Shown here one piece after another: positions 1 to 8,678 of a stretch of DNA of 64,000 nt. The stretch's first letter is position 1; every line of letters begins with the position of its first letter. Where the stretch lies: NCBI RefSeq assembly GCF_900105325.1, contig NZ_FNSU01000003.1:124001-188000 (forward strand), given 5' to 3'. The notes beneath the pieces were generated by a model that was not told where the DNA came from, did not search any database, and saw nothing but the letters and a program-made list of their open reading frames with translations. Source of the stretch: Pseudomonas marginalis (lineage in GTDB: Bacteria; Pseudomonadota; Gammaproteobacteria; Pseudomonadales; Pseudomonadaceae). A program made the translations under genes and the position numbers.

Positions 1-1015
1 AGGCGCAGCGGGTCGCGTAGGTGTGGGCGCCGGGGACGTCCTGGCGTGTATCGGCGGCTACGTACTGCCAGGGCGTGCCGTCGCGCTGTGGGTCGCCGGG
101 CAGTGACTTGAGGTAACGGGCGATGGCGGCCAGGTCGGCGTCTTCCATGAACTGCGTGGAGTTGTTGAAGGCTTCGGTCATCGAGCCGTAGACCACCGCA
201 TGGGCGTTGCGCCCGGTCTTGAGGAACTGCACGATCTGCGGCTCGCTCCAGCGCCCCAGGCCGGTGTTCGGGTCCTGGCGCAGGCTCGGTGCGTACCAGC
301 CGTCGAGCAGGGCGCCGGCTAGGAACGGCTTGCCGGATTCGTCCAGGGCTTTTTCGTTGAAGGCCAGGCCGCGCGGCGTGTGGCAGCTGCCGCAGTGGCC
401 AGGGCCTTGGACGATGTAGGCGCCACGGTTCCATAGCGCGTCCTGATTGGGTTTGGCCGCGTAAGTGGCGGTCGGCGCGAAGAGGCCGTTCCACAGGGCG
501 ATGGGCCAGCGCAGATTGAGCGGCCAGGGAATGTCGCTGGGGATGTTGGGCTCGTTGGCCGGTTGTACGCCTTGCATGAAGAACGCATACATCGCGCGGA
601 TATCATCGTCGCTGAGCTTGGCGTAAGACGGGTAGGGCATCGCGGGGTAGAGCCGGCGGCCGCCCGGTGCTACGCCGTGGCGCACTGCACGGTCGAAGTC
701 GGCGAGGCTGTAGGTGCCGATGCCGTGGGTGCGGTCCGGGGTGATGTTGGTGGCGTGAATGGCGCCCAGCGGCGTGGCCATTTCCAGGCCCCCGGCGAAG
801 GGCGCCTTGCCCGGCAGGCTGTGGCAGGCGACGCAGTCACTGAGGCGGGCGACATATTCGCCGCGACTGACCTGTGCGGGGTCGACGCTGGCGGCTTGTT
901 CCTGCGCGAACGGGGTGGCGGGCTGGCGGGTGACATACCAGGCCAGCAGGGCTGCCGCGAGCAGGCAGGGCAGCGCCAGCCAGCCTGCGGTTCTTACGAA
1001 TCGACGGTTGTTCAT
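1..1015 (-). CDS. Multi-heme cytochrome c subunit of a molybdenum hydroxylase (3' end outside the window)
   Basis: The reading frame starts at an ATG at 1015 on the minus strand and is still open at base 1, so the gene is truncated by the window edge. An N-terminal hydrophobic segment (about residues 10-26) acts as a signal anchor. Two complete heme c motifs are visible: CVACH near residue 61 and CGSCH near residue 208. The last codons read in the window end in ...TRCA, which looks like the start of a third CxxCH. This is the three-heme layout of cytochrome subunits that accept electrons from xanthine-dehydrogenase-like or alcohol dehydrogenases in the periplasm. It lies 16 bp downstream of the molybdopterin subunit and closes a three-gene operon. 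The family is clear; the physiological donor substrate is not. Confidence 0.88.
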   Translation of the reverse strand, partial: MNNRRFVRTAGWLALPCLLAAALLAWYVTRQPATPFAQEQAASVDPAQVSRGEYVARLSDCVACHSLPGKAPFAGGLEMATPLGAIHATNITPDRTHGIGTYSLADFDRAVRHGVAPGGRRLYPAMPYPSYAKLSDDDIRAMYAFFMQGVQPANEPNIPSDIPWPLNLRWPIALWNGLFAPTATYAAKPNQDALWNRGAYIVQGPGHCGSCHTPRGLAFNEKALDESGKPFLAGALLDGWYAPSLRQDPNTGLGRWSEPQIVQFLKTGRNAHAVVYGSMTEAFNNSTQFMEDADLAAIARYLKSLPGDPQRDGTPWQYVAADTRQDVPGAHTYATRCA

Positions 1016-1031
1016 GGGCGTTCCCTGTGAG

Positions 1032-3263
1032 TCAGCTGAAGGTGTATCGGCTTAGTGGCAGGCCGCGAATTCGCTGCCCCGTCAATTGCGCGACCGCATT
1101 GGCCACGGCCGGTGCCACGGCGGGCAGCGGCGGTTCGCCGATGCCGCCCATCTTCTCGCCACTCTCGACAATCTTCACGTGCACCTGCGCCATCCGTGAG
1201 GGCGGCAGGATCGGGTAGAGGTCGTAATTGCGCGCCCGTGGCTTGCCGTCCACGTACACCGCTTCTTCCAGCAAGGTTTGCGAGAGCCCCAGGGCCACCG
1301 CGCCATTGACCTGAGCTTGCACAATCGCCGGGTTGACGATGCTGCCGGGGTCGATGGCTTCCCAGATGTGGTGGACCTTGACCTGGCCGTTTTCAATCGA
1401 CACTTCGGCGATCACTGCCGCGTGGGAGCCGAACGGCGAGGCCATGGCCACGCCACGGGCACGCCGGGTACCGTCTTCGGCAGTGTAGGGGCCCCGTTTC
1501 CAGCCACCGGACAACTCGCCCACGGCCTTGAGCAGGGTGGTCAGCCGTGGGTTGTCGCGCAGCAGGTGCAGGCGCAGCTCATAGGGATCGCGGCCGCCTT
1601 TGTCCGCCAGCTCATCAAGGAACGCTTCGTAGAAGAAGTCATTCAGCGAATTGCCCACCGAACGCCAGTAGCCGAGCATGGCCGGGCCCTTGACGTAGAT
1701 CTGCGCGATGCGTTTGTTGGGGATGGCGTAGCTCTTGCCCGACAGGCCTTCAAGGGCGGTGGGGTCGAGTTTTTCGCCCTGCTTGCCGGCGATGGCCTCG
1801 GTGGGGCCTTCGGTGGCGCTCACCGCTTCGATCGCCACCGGCAGGCCGTCGGCGTCCAGCGCGGCGCGGAACTTGACCACCGCCACCGGGCGCAACACGT
1901 CGCGCAGGAACTCTTCCTCACGGCTCCAGATCAGCTTGACCGGACGGCCCACCGCCTTGGCCAATGCAATCGCCTGGGGGTAGGGGCTGGCCGAGTCATA
2001 CAGGAAGTGCCGGCCGAAAAAACCGCCCAGCAGCGGCGAGTGCAGGGTCACTTGCGCAGGGTCGAGCCCGGCGCGCTTGGCGATGTCGGCGCGGAACATA
2101 TCGGGCGCCTGGTTGGGCAGCCAGATCTCCAGCGAACCGTCGGGGTTGAAGCGCGCCAGGGCTGACGGTGGTTCCAGCTGGGCATGGTTGAGGTATTGGT
2201 TGTGGTAGGTGGCCTCGACCTGGGTCTTGGCGTTCTTCAACGCGCCGGCCACATCGCCTTCGTTCTCGTCGTCACGGGCCGGACCTTGCTGGGCCGCGAG
2301 AAAATCGCGAAAGCCGTCGCTGGAGAAATCCGCGGGCATGCCGCGCACTTTTGAGTCGGCCGTCGGTTCCTGCCAGTCGACCTGGATCGCCTCCACCGCA
2401 CGCTTGGCGTGCCACCAGCGTTCGGCCACCACGGCTACCGCACCGGGCAGCACATGCACCGAGTGCACGCCTTTCATGGTTTCGACCTGGGATTGGTTAC
2501 GCAGGCTGCCCACGGTCATGCCCAGGCGCGGCGCGTGCTGCACGGCGGCGTGGAGCATGCCGTCGACCTTGATGTCGATGCTGTACTGCGCCTTGCCGGT
2601 GGATTTGTCATAGGCATCCAGGCGCTTGACCGGCTTGCCGATCCAGCGGAACTGGCTCGGGTCGCGCAGGGTGATGCTGGCCGGGTCGGGCACCGGCATG
2701 TCCAGGGCGCGGCCGGCCAACTCGCCGTAGCCCAGGGAGCGCCCGGAGGCGGCGTGCACCACGCGGCCAGGCTGGGTGGTCAGTTGGGCCACCGGCACAC
2801 CAAGCTGCTCGGCGCCGGCCTGCAACAGCATGGCGCGGGCGAGGGCGCCCAGGCGGCGCATGACCGGGTAGCTCATGCGCACCGACATGCTGCCGCCGGT
2901 GATGCGCATGCCGTTGTCCATCACCACATAGGCCTCACCGGGTGGCGCGGCTTCGACGATAAAGGTGGCAGGGTCGGCATCCAGCTCTTCGCCGACGATC
3001 TGCGCCATGGCGGTGTGGGTGCCTTGGCCACCTTCCATAAAGGGGCTGAGCAGGCGCACCGTACCGTCCGGGCGAATCTCCAGGAACGCCGGCACCTGGG
3101 TGCCGCGTTCTGCGGCGGCAGCGGCCTGCACTCGGGCCGAGCCCAGCGGCAGGCCAAAACCGATGACCAGCGCACCCACGGCCGTGCTGGCCAGGAAGCG
3201 GCGACGCGACAGGTTGATCGGCTCGCCCAGGGTGATGCCAGGGATGACGGATGGCGTGTTCAT
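1032..3263 (-). CDS. Molybdopterin-binding large subunit, isoquinoline 1-oxidoreductase beta / aldehyde oxidase type
   Basis: A 743-residue protein of the xanthine dehydrogenase superfamily in the IorB-like branch, normal length for that branch. The N-terminus has a twin-arginine signal (SRRRFLAS, residues 19-26) and a hydrophobic stretch, so it is exported folded with its cofactor. The aldehyde-oxidase a/b hammerhead region starts near residue 205 (RWIGKPVKRLDAYDKSTGKA). The C-terminal GGIGEPPLPAVAPAV segment carries the expected catalytic glutamate. It would hydroxylate an N-heterocycle or oxidise an aldehyde at a Mo-cytosine dinucleotide centre and pass electrons through the 2Fe-2S subunit to the neighbouring cytochrome c. 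Its start codon overlaps the stop of the upstream small subunit by one base (TGATG). The substrate cannot be told from the sequence; nicotinate, isoquinoline and aldehydes are all possible. Confidence 0.88.
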   Translation of the reverse strand: MNTPSVIPGITLGEPINLSRRRFLASTAVGALVIGFGLPLGSARVQAAAAAERGTQVPAFLEIRPDGTVRLLSPFMEGGQGTHTAMAQIVGEELDADPATFIVEAAPPGEAYVVMDNGMRITGGSMSVRMSYPVMRRLGALARAMLLQAGAEQLGVPVAQLTTQPGRVVHAASGRSLGYGELAGRALDMPVPDPASITLRDPSQFRWIGKPVKRLDAYDKSTGKAQYSIDIKVDGMLHAAVQHAPRLGMTVGSLRNQSQVETMKGVHSVHVLPGAVAVVAERWWHAKRAVEAIQVDWQEPTADSKVRGMPADFSSDGFRDFLAAQQGPARDDENEGDVAGALKNAKTQVEATYHNQYLNHAQLEPPSALARFNPDGSLEIWLPNQAPDMFRADIAKRAGLDPAQVTLHSPLLGGFFGRHFLYDSASPYPQAIALAKAVGRPVKLIWSREEEFLRDVLRPVAVVKFRAALDADGLPVAIEAVSATEGPTEAIAGKQGEKLDPTALEGLSGKSYAIPNKRIAQIYVKGPAMLGYWRSVGNSLNDFFYEAFLDELADKGGRDPYELRLHLLRDNPRLTTLLKAVGELSGGWKRGPYTAEDGTRRARGVAMASPFGSHAAVIAEVSIENGQVKVHHIWEAIDPGSIVNPAIVQAQVNGAVALGLSQTLLEEAVYVDGKPRARNYDLYPILPPSRMAQVHVKIVESGEKMGGIGEPPLPAVAPAVANAVAQLTGQRIRGLPLSRYTFS

Positions 3264-3721
3264 CAGGCGCTCTCCTTCCCGGCGGCCAGGTCATGCATGG
3301 CGGCATGGATGGCGTTGTAGGTGCCGCAGCGGCACAGGTTGACCATGGCCGCGTCGATCTGCGCATTGGTGGGGGCGGGGGTGTGCTTGAGCAGCGCGGT
3401 GGCTGCCACCACCTGCCCGGACTGGCAGTAACCGCATTGCGCCACCTGATGCTCGACCCAGGCACTGACCACCCGCTTGCCGACTGCATCGGCTTCGATA
3501 GCCTCGATGGTGGTGATCTCACGCCCGACCACCCCGGCCACCGGCGTGACGCACGAACGCACGACATTGCCGTCCACCAGCACCGAGCAGGCGCCGCATT
3601 GGGCCAGGCCGCAGCCGTACTTGGTGCCGGTCAGCCCCAGGTCATCGCGGATCACCCACAGCAGCGGCGTGTCGGCGTCGGCGTCGACCTGATAGGTTTT
3701 TTGGTTGATGCGTAATTCCAT
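3263..3721 (-). CDS. (2Fe-2S)-binding small subunit of the molybdenum hydroxylase (IorA type)
   Basis: A 152-residue protein of standard length for this family. An N-terminal plant-type ferredoxin domain has the cluster ligands in CGLAQCGAC (about residues 37-45) and a fourth Cys near residue 57. The C-terminal [2Fe-2S] domain has CGYCQSG (about 96-102) and CRCG (about 130-133). It has no signal peptide of its own and would be co-exported with the Tat-bearing large subunit. It is the first gene of the operon small subunit, large subunit, cytochrome c. It carries electrons from the Mo centre to the cytochrome. Confidence 0.9.
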   Translation of the reverse strand: MELRINQKTYQVDADADTPLLWVIRDDLGLTGTKYGCGLAQCGACSVLVDGNVVRSCVTPVAGVVGREITTIEAIEADAVGKRVVSAWVEHQVAQCGYCQSGQVVAATALLKHTPAPTNAQIDAAMVNLCRCGTYNAIHAAMHDLAAGKESA

Positions 3722-4078
3722 GGCTGGCTCACCTGCTGATCATCGGTCGGGATGGCGTGTTTCTTATAAGAAAGGCGATGGGCGCCCATTGTCGAACTCT
3801 AGATCAGGGCACAAGGGCCATCTACGAAAAAACCGAACATTCGGAGGATCAGGCAAGTATTCGAGAGGATTGAGTCAGTCAAGCAAGGTGCTCGATCAAC
3901 ACAGGGGCCGGCAGTCGATTGGTTTGTGAGGGTTTATTGATCTGGGTCAGTACAACCCCCTATTGGCTCCAGATGGCCGTCCGAGAGCGGTAGCGCTGTT
4001 TTCATGGGTGATATTATGGCGCCACTATCTTGGCGTGACAGGCGCCAGTCTGATCCATGGACATGAGGCTTTAGGGAA
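3722..4078. other. Divergent intergenic region between the Mo-hydroxylase operon and the NIT chemoreceptor
   Basis: This 357-bp stretch holds no convincing gene. It must contain both divergent promoters. A short dyad (TGGCGCC at 4018-4024 and GGCGCCA at 4040-4046) sits about 35-60 bp before the chemoreceptor start and could be an operator or leader hairpin. No recognised regulator site was identified. Confidence 0.4.
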
Positions 4079-6040
4079 ATGCTTAAGAACGCTCCGCTGC
4101 GTCTGAAACTGTTGTTGATTCTGCTACTGCCCATGCTCGGGTTCCTGACCCTGGCCGGCGTGTTTGTGGTGGACAACTACAAAACGCTGCGTGACATGAA
4201 CACCACGGTGATGGCCAGCGCCACCGCCCAGAAGTTGAGCCAGTTGATTACCACCTTGCAGCGTGAGCGTGGTGCCAGTGGCGTGTTCCTCGGCAGTGGC
4301 GGCAAGTCCATGGGCGATCGGATGGTGCAGATGCGCAGGGACTCCAGCGCGGCCGTCGAGGTGGTGCGCGGTTTGTCCACCTCCGGCGGTGCGAACCTGG
4401 ACAACGTCCTGCGGGCCCTGGACCAGTTGCCGGCGATGCGCGGGCAGGTCGATAAACTGAGCATCAACAGCACCGAATCCGGCGCGCGGTATACCGAGAT
4501 CATTCAAGTGCTGACCGGTTACACCCATTCCCTGGAAGCGAGCGTCAACAACGCGACCATCGTCTACGCCCTGGGGGCCCTGAATCAATTTATCGAAATG
4601 AAAGAGCGGGCCGGACGCGAGCGCGTGGTGCTGGGCCTGGTCTTCAGCCAGGGGCATTTCGATGAGGCCCTGTTGTCGCGCTTCAGCCGCAACCTGGGCG
4701 AGTTCGGCGCCTATTACGATGCGTTCCGACGCAAAGCGCCCGCGGCCTCGCTTGCGCAGTTCGATACGCAAATGCAGCAACCGGCCGCCGTCGAAGTCGC
4801 CAAGTTGCAGCGCCTGGCGTTTGAGGTGCCGATGGGGCAGGCGCTGGGGATCAAACCCGAAGCCTGGTTTGAAACCTCTACCCAACGCATTGACCTGATG
4901 AGCCAAGTGGAGGAAGCCCTGGGCCAAAGTGTCAGCAGCCTGGCGATGCACGAGCGGGATGACGCCCGCCGCGCCCTATGGTTGACCGTTGGCGCAGTGA
5001 TCGTGGCCCTGTTGGCGGTGGCGGTGTTGTCCTGGCTGATCATCCGCATGATCGATTCGGCGGTGCGCGACCTCAACCGCGTGCTCAATGACCTGGCACA
5101 GCGCGATCTCACCGCGCGGGCGACTTATGACAGCAAGGACGAATTCGGTCAGATCTCGCGCAACCTCAACCGCATGGCGCAAGAGATCAGTGGCGTGGTG
5201 CAGGAAATCGGCAACGCCACCGCACAGGTTGCAACGGCGGCGGAGGAGTCTTCAACCGTGACGATGCAGACCAGCCAAAGCGTCGAGCAGCAGCGCCAAA
5301 GCACTGAACTGGTGGCCACGGCGATCAACGAAATGAGCGCCACCGTGCGCGAGGTGGCGCACAGCACCAACGATGCGGCGCAACTGTCGCAACGGGTCAA
5401 TACCAGCACCACCCAAGGACGTACCGAGATCGAAGGCACCATCACCCTGATCCGCCAGCTCTCCGGGCAGGCCGAGGACACCGCGCTGATCATTGGCGAA
5501 CTCAAGCAGGAAAGCGATGGGATTTCCTCCGTGCTCGACGTCATTCGCGGCATTGCCGAGCAAACCAACCTGCTGGCCCTGAACGCGGCCATCGAAGCGG
5601 CGCGGGCAGGGGATCATGGGCGCGGATTTGCCGTGGTGGCGTCCGAGGTGCGGGTACTTGCGCAGAAGACCCAGGAGTCCACGGGGAATATTCAGCAGAT
5701 GATCAGCAACCTGCAAAGTGGTTCCGATCGGGCGAGCTCGTCCATGCAGGAGACTCTGGGCAAGGCCCAGGACGGTGCGCGCAAGGTCGAACGTGCAGGT
5801 GAATTGTTGTTGGAGATCGCCGAAGGCGTGGCCAGTATCAGTGATCGCAACCTGCAGATTGCTTCGGCGGCCGAAGAGCAGAGTGCGGTTTCAGAAGACA
5901 TCAACCGTAACGTCAACGAGATCAACGACCTGGTCATCCAGGTCAGTGCCGGCGCCGAGCAAACCGCAATCACCAGCCAGGAATTGGCGCGTTTGGCCGA
6001 GCACCAGCAGCGGCTGGTCAATCGGTTCAAGGTGGCGTGA
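4079..6040 (+). CDS. Methyl-accepting chemotaxis protein with NIT (nitrate/nitrite-sensing-like) domain
   Basis: A 653-residue inner-membrane chemoreceptor. Transmembrane helix 1 spans about residues 10-31. The periplasmic domain that follows opens with a LxxLQRERGASGVFLGS pattern (about 56-71), the hallmark of the all-helical NIT domain. Transmembrane helix 2 is at about 300-323, then a HAMP linker, then the signalling domain with the conserved hairpin tip IAEQTNLLALNAAIEAARAG. NIT domains are linked to nitrate and nitrite sensing, but ligands differ and are not predictable here. The C-terminus (RLVNRFKVA) has no CheR-binding pentapeptide. The ATG at 4079 follows an AGGGA ribosome-binding site. 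It is transcribed alone and ends at a hairpin (6061-6090). Confidence 0.9.
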   Translation: MLKNAPLRLKLLLILLLPMLGFLTLAGVFVVDNYKTLRDMNTTVMASATAQKLSQLITTLQRERGASGVFLGSGGKSMGDRMVQMRRDSSAAVEVVRGLSTSGGANLDNVLRALDQLPAMRGQVDKLSINSTESGARYTEIIQVLTGYTHSLEASVNNATIVYALGALNQFIEMKERAGRERVVLGLVFSQGHFDEALLSRFSRNLGEFGAYYDAFRRKAPAASLAQFDTQMQQPAAVEVAKLQRLAFEVPMGQALGIKPEAWFETSTQRIDLMSQVEEALGQSVSSLAMHERDDARRALWLTVGAVIVALLAVAVLSWLIIRMIDSAVRDLNRVLNDLAQRDLTARATYDSKDEFGQISRNLNRMAQEISGVVQEIGNATAQVATAAEESSTVTMQTSQSVEQQRQSTELVATAINEMSATVREVAHSTNDAAQLSQRVNTSTTQGRTEIEGTITLIRQLSGQAEDTALIIGELKQESDGISSVLDVIRGIAEQTNLLALNAAIEAARAGDHGRGFAVVASEVRVLAQKTQESTGNIQQMISNLQSGSDRASSSMQETLGKAQDGARKVERAGELLLEIAEGVASISDRNLQIASAAEEQSAVSEDINRNVNEINDLVIQVSAGAEQTAITSQELARLAEHQQRLVNRFKVA

Positions 6041-6060
6041 GGCGGTGGTGAGGGGGGCTT

Positions 6061-6090
6061 TGATCGTTCCCACGCAGGTGGGAACGATCA
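6061..6090. terminator. Perfect 13-bp hairpin between convergent genes
   Basis: TGATCGTTCCCAC (6061-6073) and its exact complement (6078-6090) flank a GCAG loop. It lies between the chemoreceptor stop (6040) and the hydroxyacid dehydrogenase stop (6096), so it probably ends or stabilises transcripts from both sides. There is no strong T tract. The CGTTCCCACGC...GTGGGAACG core is also a common Pseudomonas dispersed repeat. Confidence 0.6.
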
Positions 6091-6095
6091 AATGC

Positions 6096-7052
6096 TCAAT
6101 CCGTCACACAACCCTGGGGTTTTTTCCCGGCGAAACTGTCCAGCAGACTCGCCACCACCATGTCCCCCATGCGCGTGCGGGTTTGCAGCGTCGCGCTGGC
6201 GCGGTGGGGTTGCAGCACCACTTGCTCATTGGCGAAGAGCGCCTCGGGAACATTCGGCTCGTCGACAAACACGTCCAGGGCCGCCCCCGCGATCTCACCG
6301 GCGGCCAGCGCGGCTACCAGGTCCGCCTCGTTGACCAGCTTGCCGCGTGCCACGTTGATCAAGTAGCCGTCCTTGCCCAATGCCTGCAACACCTGGGCGT
6401 TGATAATGGCTTCAGCCTGGTCGGCGGCAGCGGCCAGGATCAGCGCGTCGCTTTGGCTGGCCAACTGTTTCAGGTCGGCGATGAAGGTATGGCTCACATC
6501 GCTCATCGGCTGCAGGTCGGTGTAGCAGATCGGGCAACCGAAGGCCGCCGCTCGAGTGGCGACTGCCCGCCCGACCCGACCCATGCCGACGATGCCGATG
6601 CGCATGCCGGACACCTGGCGCGCCAACGGCAAGGGCGCCAGCGGTGTCGGACTCTGCGGCCACTGGCCCGAACGCACATAGCGATCACTGGTGCACAGCC
6701 CACGGCACACGGCGATCAGCAAGCCGATGGCCAGGTCGGCGACGTCCTCGGTCAGCGCGCCGATCGTTGCGGTCACGCGGATCCCGCGATCCCGGGCATA
6801 CGCCAGGTCCACCGCATCGGTGCCCACGCCATTGACCGCCACCACTTCCAATCTCGGCAGTTGCGCCATCAGCGCCTGGCTGATGCCGGTATGCCCGCCG
6901 GTGATCACCCCGCGAATGTTCGCACCGTGTTCCTGTAAATAAGCCGGCTTGTCGGCCTGCTGGAAGTAACGTCTGACGGTAAACAGCTCATCGAGCCGCG
7001 CGTTGATTTCAGGGATCAGGATAGGGCTGAGCTGCAAGACTTCTGGTTTCAT
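6096..7052 (-). CDS. D-isomer-specific 2-hydroxyacid dehydrogenase
   Basis: A 318-residue NAD(P)-dependent oxidoreductase of the D-2-hydroxyacid dehydrogenase family (glyoxylate/hydroxypyruvate reductase branch). The Rossmann fold glycine motif GIVGMGRVGRAVATRAAAFG is near residue 150. The catalytic Arg is in NVARG (about 238-242), followed by the Glu region (DEPNVPEALF) and a terminal His in QPHRASAT. The ATG at 7052 is preferred because GAGGTT lies 8 nt before it; the upstream in-frame start lacks a site. It is the last gene of a four-gene operon (MFS, FAH hydrolase, SDR, this gene). It probably reduces or oxidises a small keto or hydroxy acid from the sugar-acid catabolism suggested by its neighbours. 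Confidence 0.85.
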   Translation of the reverse strand: MKPEVLQLSPILIPEINARLDELFTVRRYFQQADKPAYLQEHGANIRGVITGGHTGISQALMAQLPRLEVVAVNGVGTDAVDLAYARDRGIRVTATIGALTEDVADLAIGLLIAVCRGLCTSDRYVRSGQWPQSPTPLAPLPLARQVSGMRIGIVGMGRVGRAVATRAAAFGCPICYTDLQPMSDVSHTFIADLKQLASQSDALILAAAADQAEAIINAQVLQALGKDGYLINVARGKLVNEADLVAALAAGEIAGAALDVFVDEPNVPEALFANEQVVLQPHRASATLQTRTRMGDMVVASLLDSFAGKKPQGCVTD

Positions 7053-7086
7053 TGGGAACCTCGTGTCACGGAATAAAAAGGCCGGT

Positions 7087-7845
7087 TTAACCGCGACCGG
7101 CAAACGGCATGGCGCTGGCCATGACGGTCATGTTCAGGACGTTCGCTTCCAGGGGCAGCGCGGCGATGTAGCGCACGGCATCGGCCACGTGCTTGACGTC
7201 GACCATCGGCTCCACGGCGATGGTGCCGTTGGCCTGGCGTACGCCTTTGGTCATGCGCACCGACATGTCGGTCAAGGCGTTGCCGATGTCGATCTGGCTG
7301 CAGGCAATGTTGAATTCGCGCCCGTCCAGGGCCAGGGATTTGGTCAGCCCCAACACCGCATGTTTGCTGGCGGTATAGGCGCTGCTGAAAGGCCGTGGGG
7401 TATGCGCGGAAATCGAGCCGTTATTGATGATGCGTCCACCCTGTGGCTGTTGATGGCGCATCAGCCCGAAGGCGCCACGGGCGCAGAGGAAAACCCCGTT
7501 GAGGTTGGTATCGATCACGTTGCGCCACTGCTCGAACGTCAGTTCATCCAATGGCACGGCAGGGGCGTTGACCCCGGCGTTGTTGAACACCACATCGAGA
7601 CGTCCGTACACCTCGGCAATGGTTGCAAACAGCGCGTCGACACTGGCCGGGTCGCGCACATCAGTGGGGACGGCCAAGGCTTCGTGGCCTTCGCTGGTCG
7701 CCAACTCGGCCAAGGCCTGCAACGGCTCCGGCCGGCGCCCGGCCAGTACCAGGGTGAAACCGTCCGCCATCAAGCCCAGGGCCACGGCGCGGCCGATTCC
7801 GCTGCCGGCGCCGGTAACCAGGGCCACCTTCAAAAGATTCGACAT
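7087..7845 (-). CDS. SDR family NAD(P)-dependent oxidoreductase
   Basis: A 252-residue classical short-chain dehydrogenase. TGAGSGIGRA near residue 11 binds the cofactor, NNAG is near residue 87, and the catalytic Ser-Tyr-Lys triad is seen as NGSIS...YTASK (about residues 139-157). The ATG at 7845 has an AAGGAG ribosome-binding site; the frame also opens seven codons earlier without one. It sits third in the operon read from the MFS transporter. It would oxidise or reduce a hydroxyl group on the operon's substrate. The class is certain, the substrate is not. Confidence 0.88.
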   Translation of the reverse strand: MSNLLKVALVTGAGSGIGRAVALGLMADGFTLVLAGRRPEPLQALAELATSEGHEALAVPTDVRDPASVDALFATIAEVYGRLDVVFNNAGVNAPAVPLDELTFEQWRNVIDTNLNGVFLCARGAFGLMRHQQPQGGRIINNGSISAHTPRPFSSAYTASKHAVLGLTKSLALDGREFNIACSQIDIGNALTDMSVRMTKGVRQANGTIAVEPMVDVKHVADAVRYIAALPLEANVLNMTVMASAMPFAGRG

Positions 7846-7887
7846 GGTGTTATCTCCTTTTTCCATTCTCGGGTAGGTGTGTCGGGT

Positions 7888-8580
7888 TCAAGCGCGCTGG
7901 CCGACGCGCATTTCGAGTTGGCCGATGCCGTCGATCCCGGCGTTGATGAGATCGCCCGGTTGCAGCACATCCACGCCCGCCGGGCTGCCGGTCATGATCA
8001 GGTCACCGGCCCGCAGCGATACCGACTGGGAGATCCGGCTGATGATCTCGCTGACCGACCAGATCTGGCTGTCGAGGCTGTCACGCTGGCGCTCCTGGCC
8101 ATTGACGTTGAGCCACAACTCGCCGCTCGGGTGCCCGGCGTGAGTCACCGGCACAATGGCGGTCATGGGCGCGGCGCCGTCGAACACCTTGGCGCCTTCC
8201 CAGGGCAAGCCCTGGCTTTTGGCTGCGCGCTGCACATCGCGGCGGGTCAGGTCCAGGCCGGCGGCATAGCCCCACACATAAGCCAGCGCCTGGCCCTCTG
8301 GGATATGAGCGCCACCCTCACCGATGGCCACGACCAATTCGATTTCGTGGGCAAACTCTTCGGTCAACGGCGGGAACGTCACCTCGCCCGTCGCGTCCAC
8401 CACGCTGCTCGCCGGTTTCATGAAGAACACCGGCGGCTGGCGGGACTGGCCTTGGGTATCCGGCCACGGGTAGTTGCGGCCGACGCAAAATACCCGGCCG
8501 ACGGGAAAGCGCTGCAGGCTACCGGCCACCGGCAAGGTCACGGGCAGATCGGGGGTAAACACATACTCGGTCATGGTCAT
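7888..8580 (-). CDS. Fumarylacetoacetate hydrolase family protein
   Basis: A 230-residue FAH-fold enzyme, the length of single-domain fumarylpyruvate or acylpyruvate hydrolases. The core GRNYPWP, FFMKPASSVV, the metal-binding EFAHEIELVVAIG and the GLDLTRRD motif are all present and match the YcgM/NagK-like branch. It would cleave or hydrate a 2,4-diketo acid in the cytoplasm using Mg2+ or Mn2+. With a sugar-acid type MFS carrier, an SDR and a D-hydroxyacid dehydrogenase it fits a non-phosphorylating sugar-acid pathway that ends in pyruvate plus a hydroxy acid. An aromatic gentisate-like route is less likely because no ring dioxygenase is nearby. Two ATGs (8580 and 8574) are possible. Confidence 0.85.
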   Translation of the reverse strand: MTMTEYVFTPDLPVTLPVAGSLQRFPVGRVFCVGRNYPWPDTQGQSRQPPVFFMKPASSVVDATGEVTFPPLTEEFAHEIELVVAIGEGGAHIPEGQALAYVWGYAAGLDLTRRDVQRAAKSQGLPWEGAKVFDGAAPMTAIVPVTHAGHPSGELWLNVNGQERQRDSLDSQIWSVSEIISRISQSVSLRAGDLIMTGSPAGVDVLQPGDLINAGIDGIGQLEMRVGQRA

Positions 8581-8678
8581 TTTTATCAGTGTCCTGTTGG
8601 AAGCCGCAGCCTACGGCGGCATTCATGGGTGAAGTTGGACGATTGCGGCCTGGTGTTGGAGAAAAACATGTTGTTGAC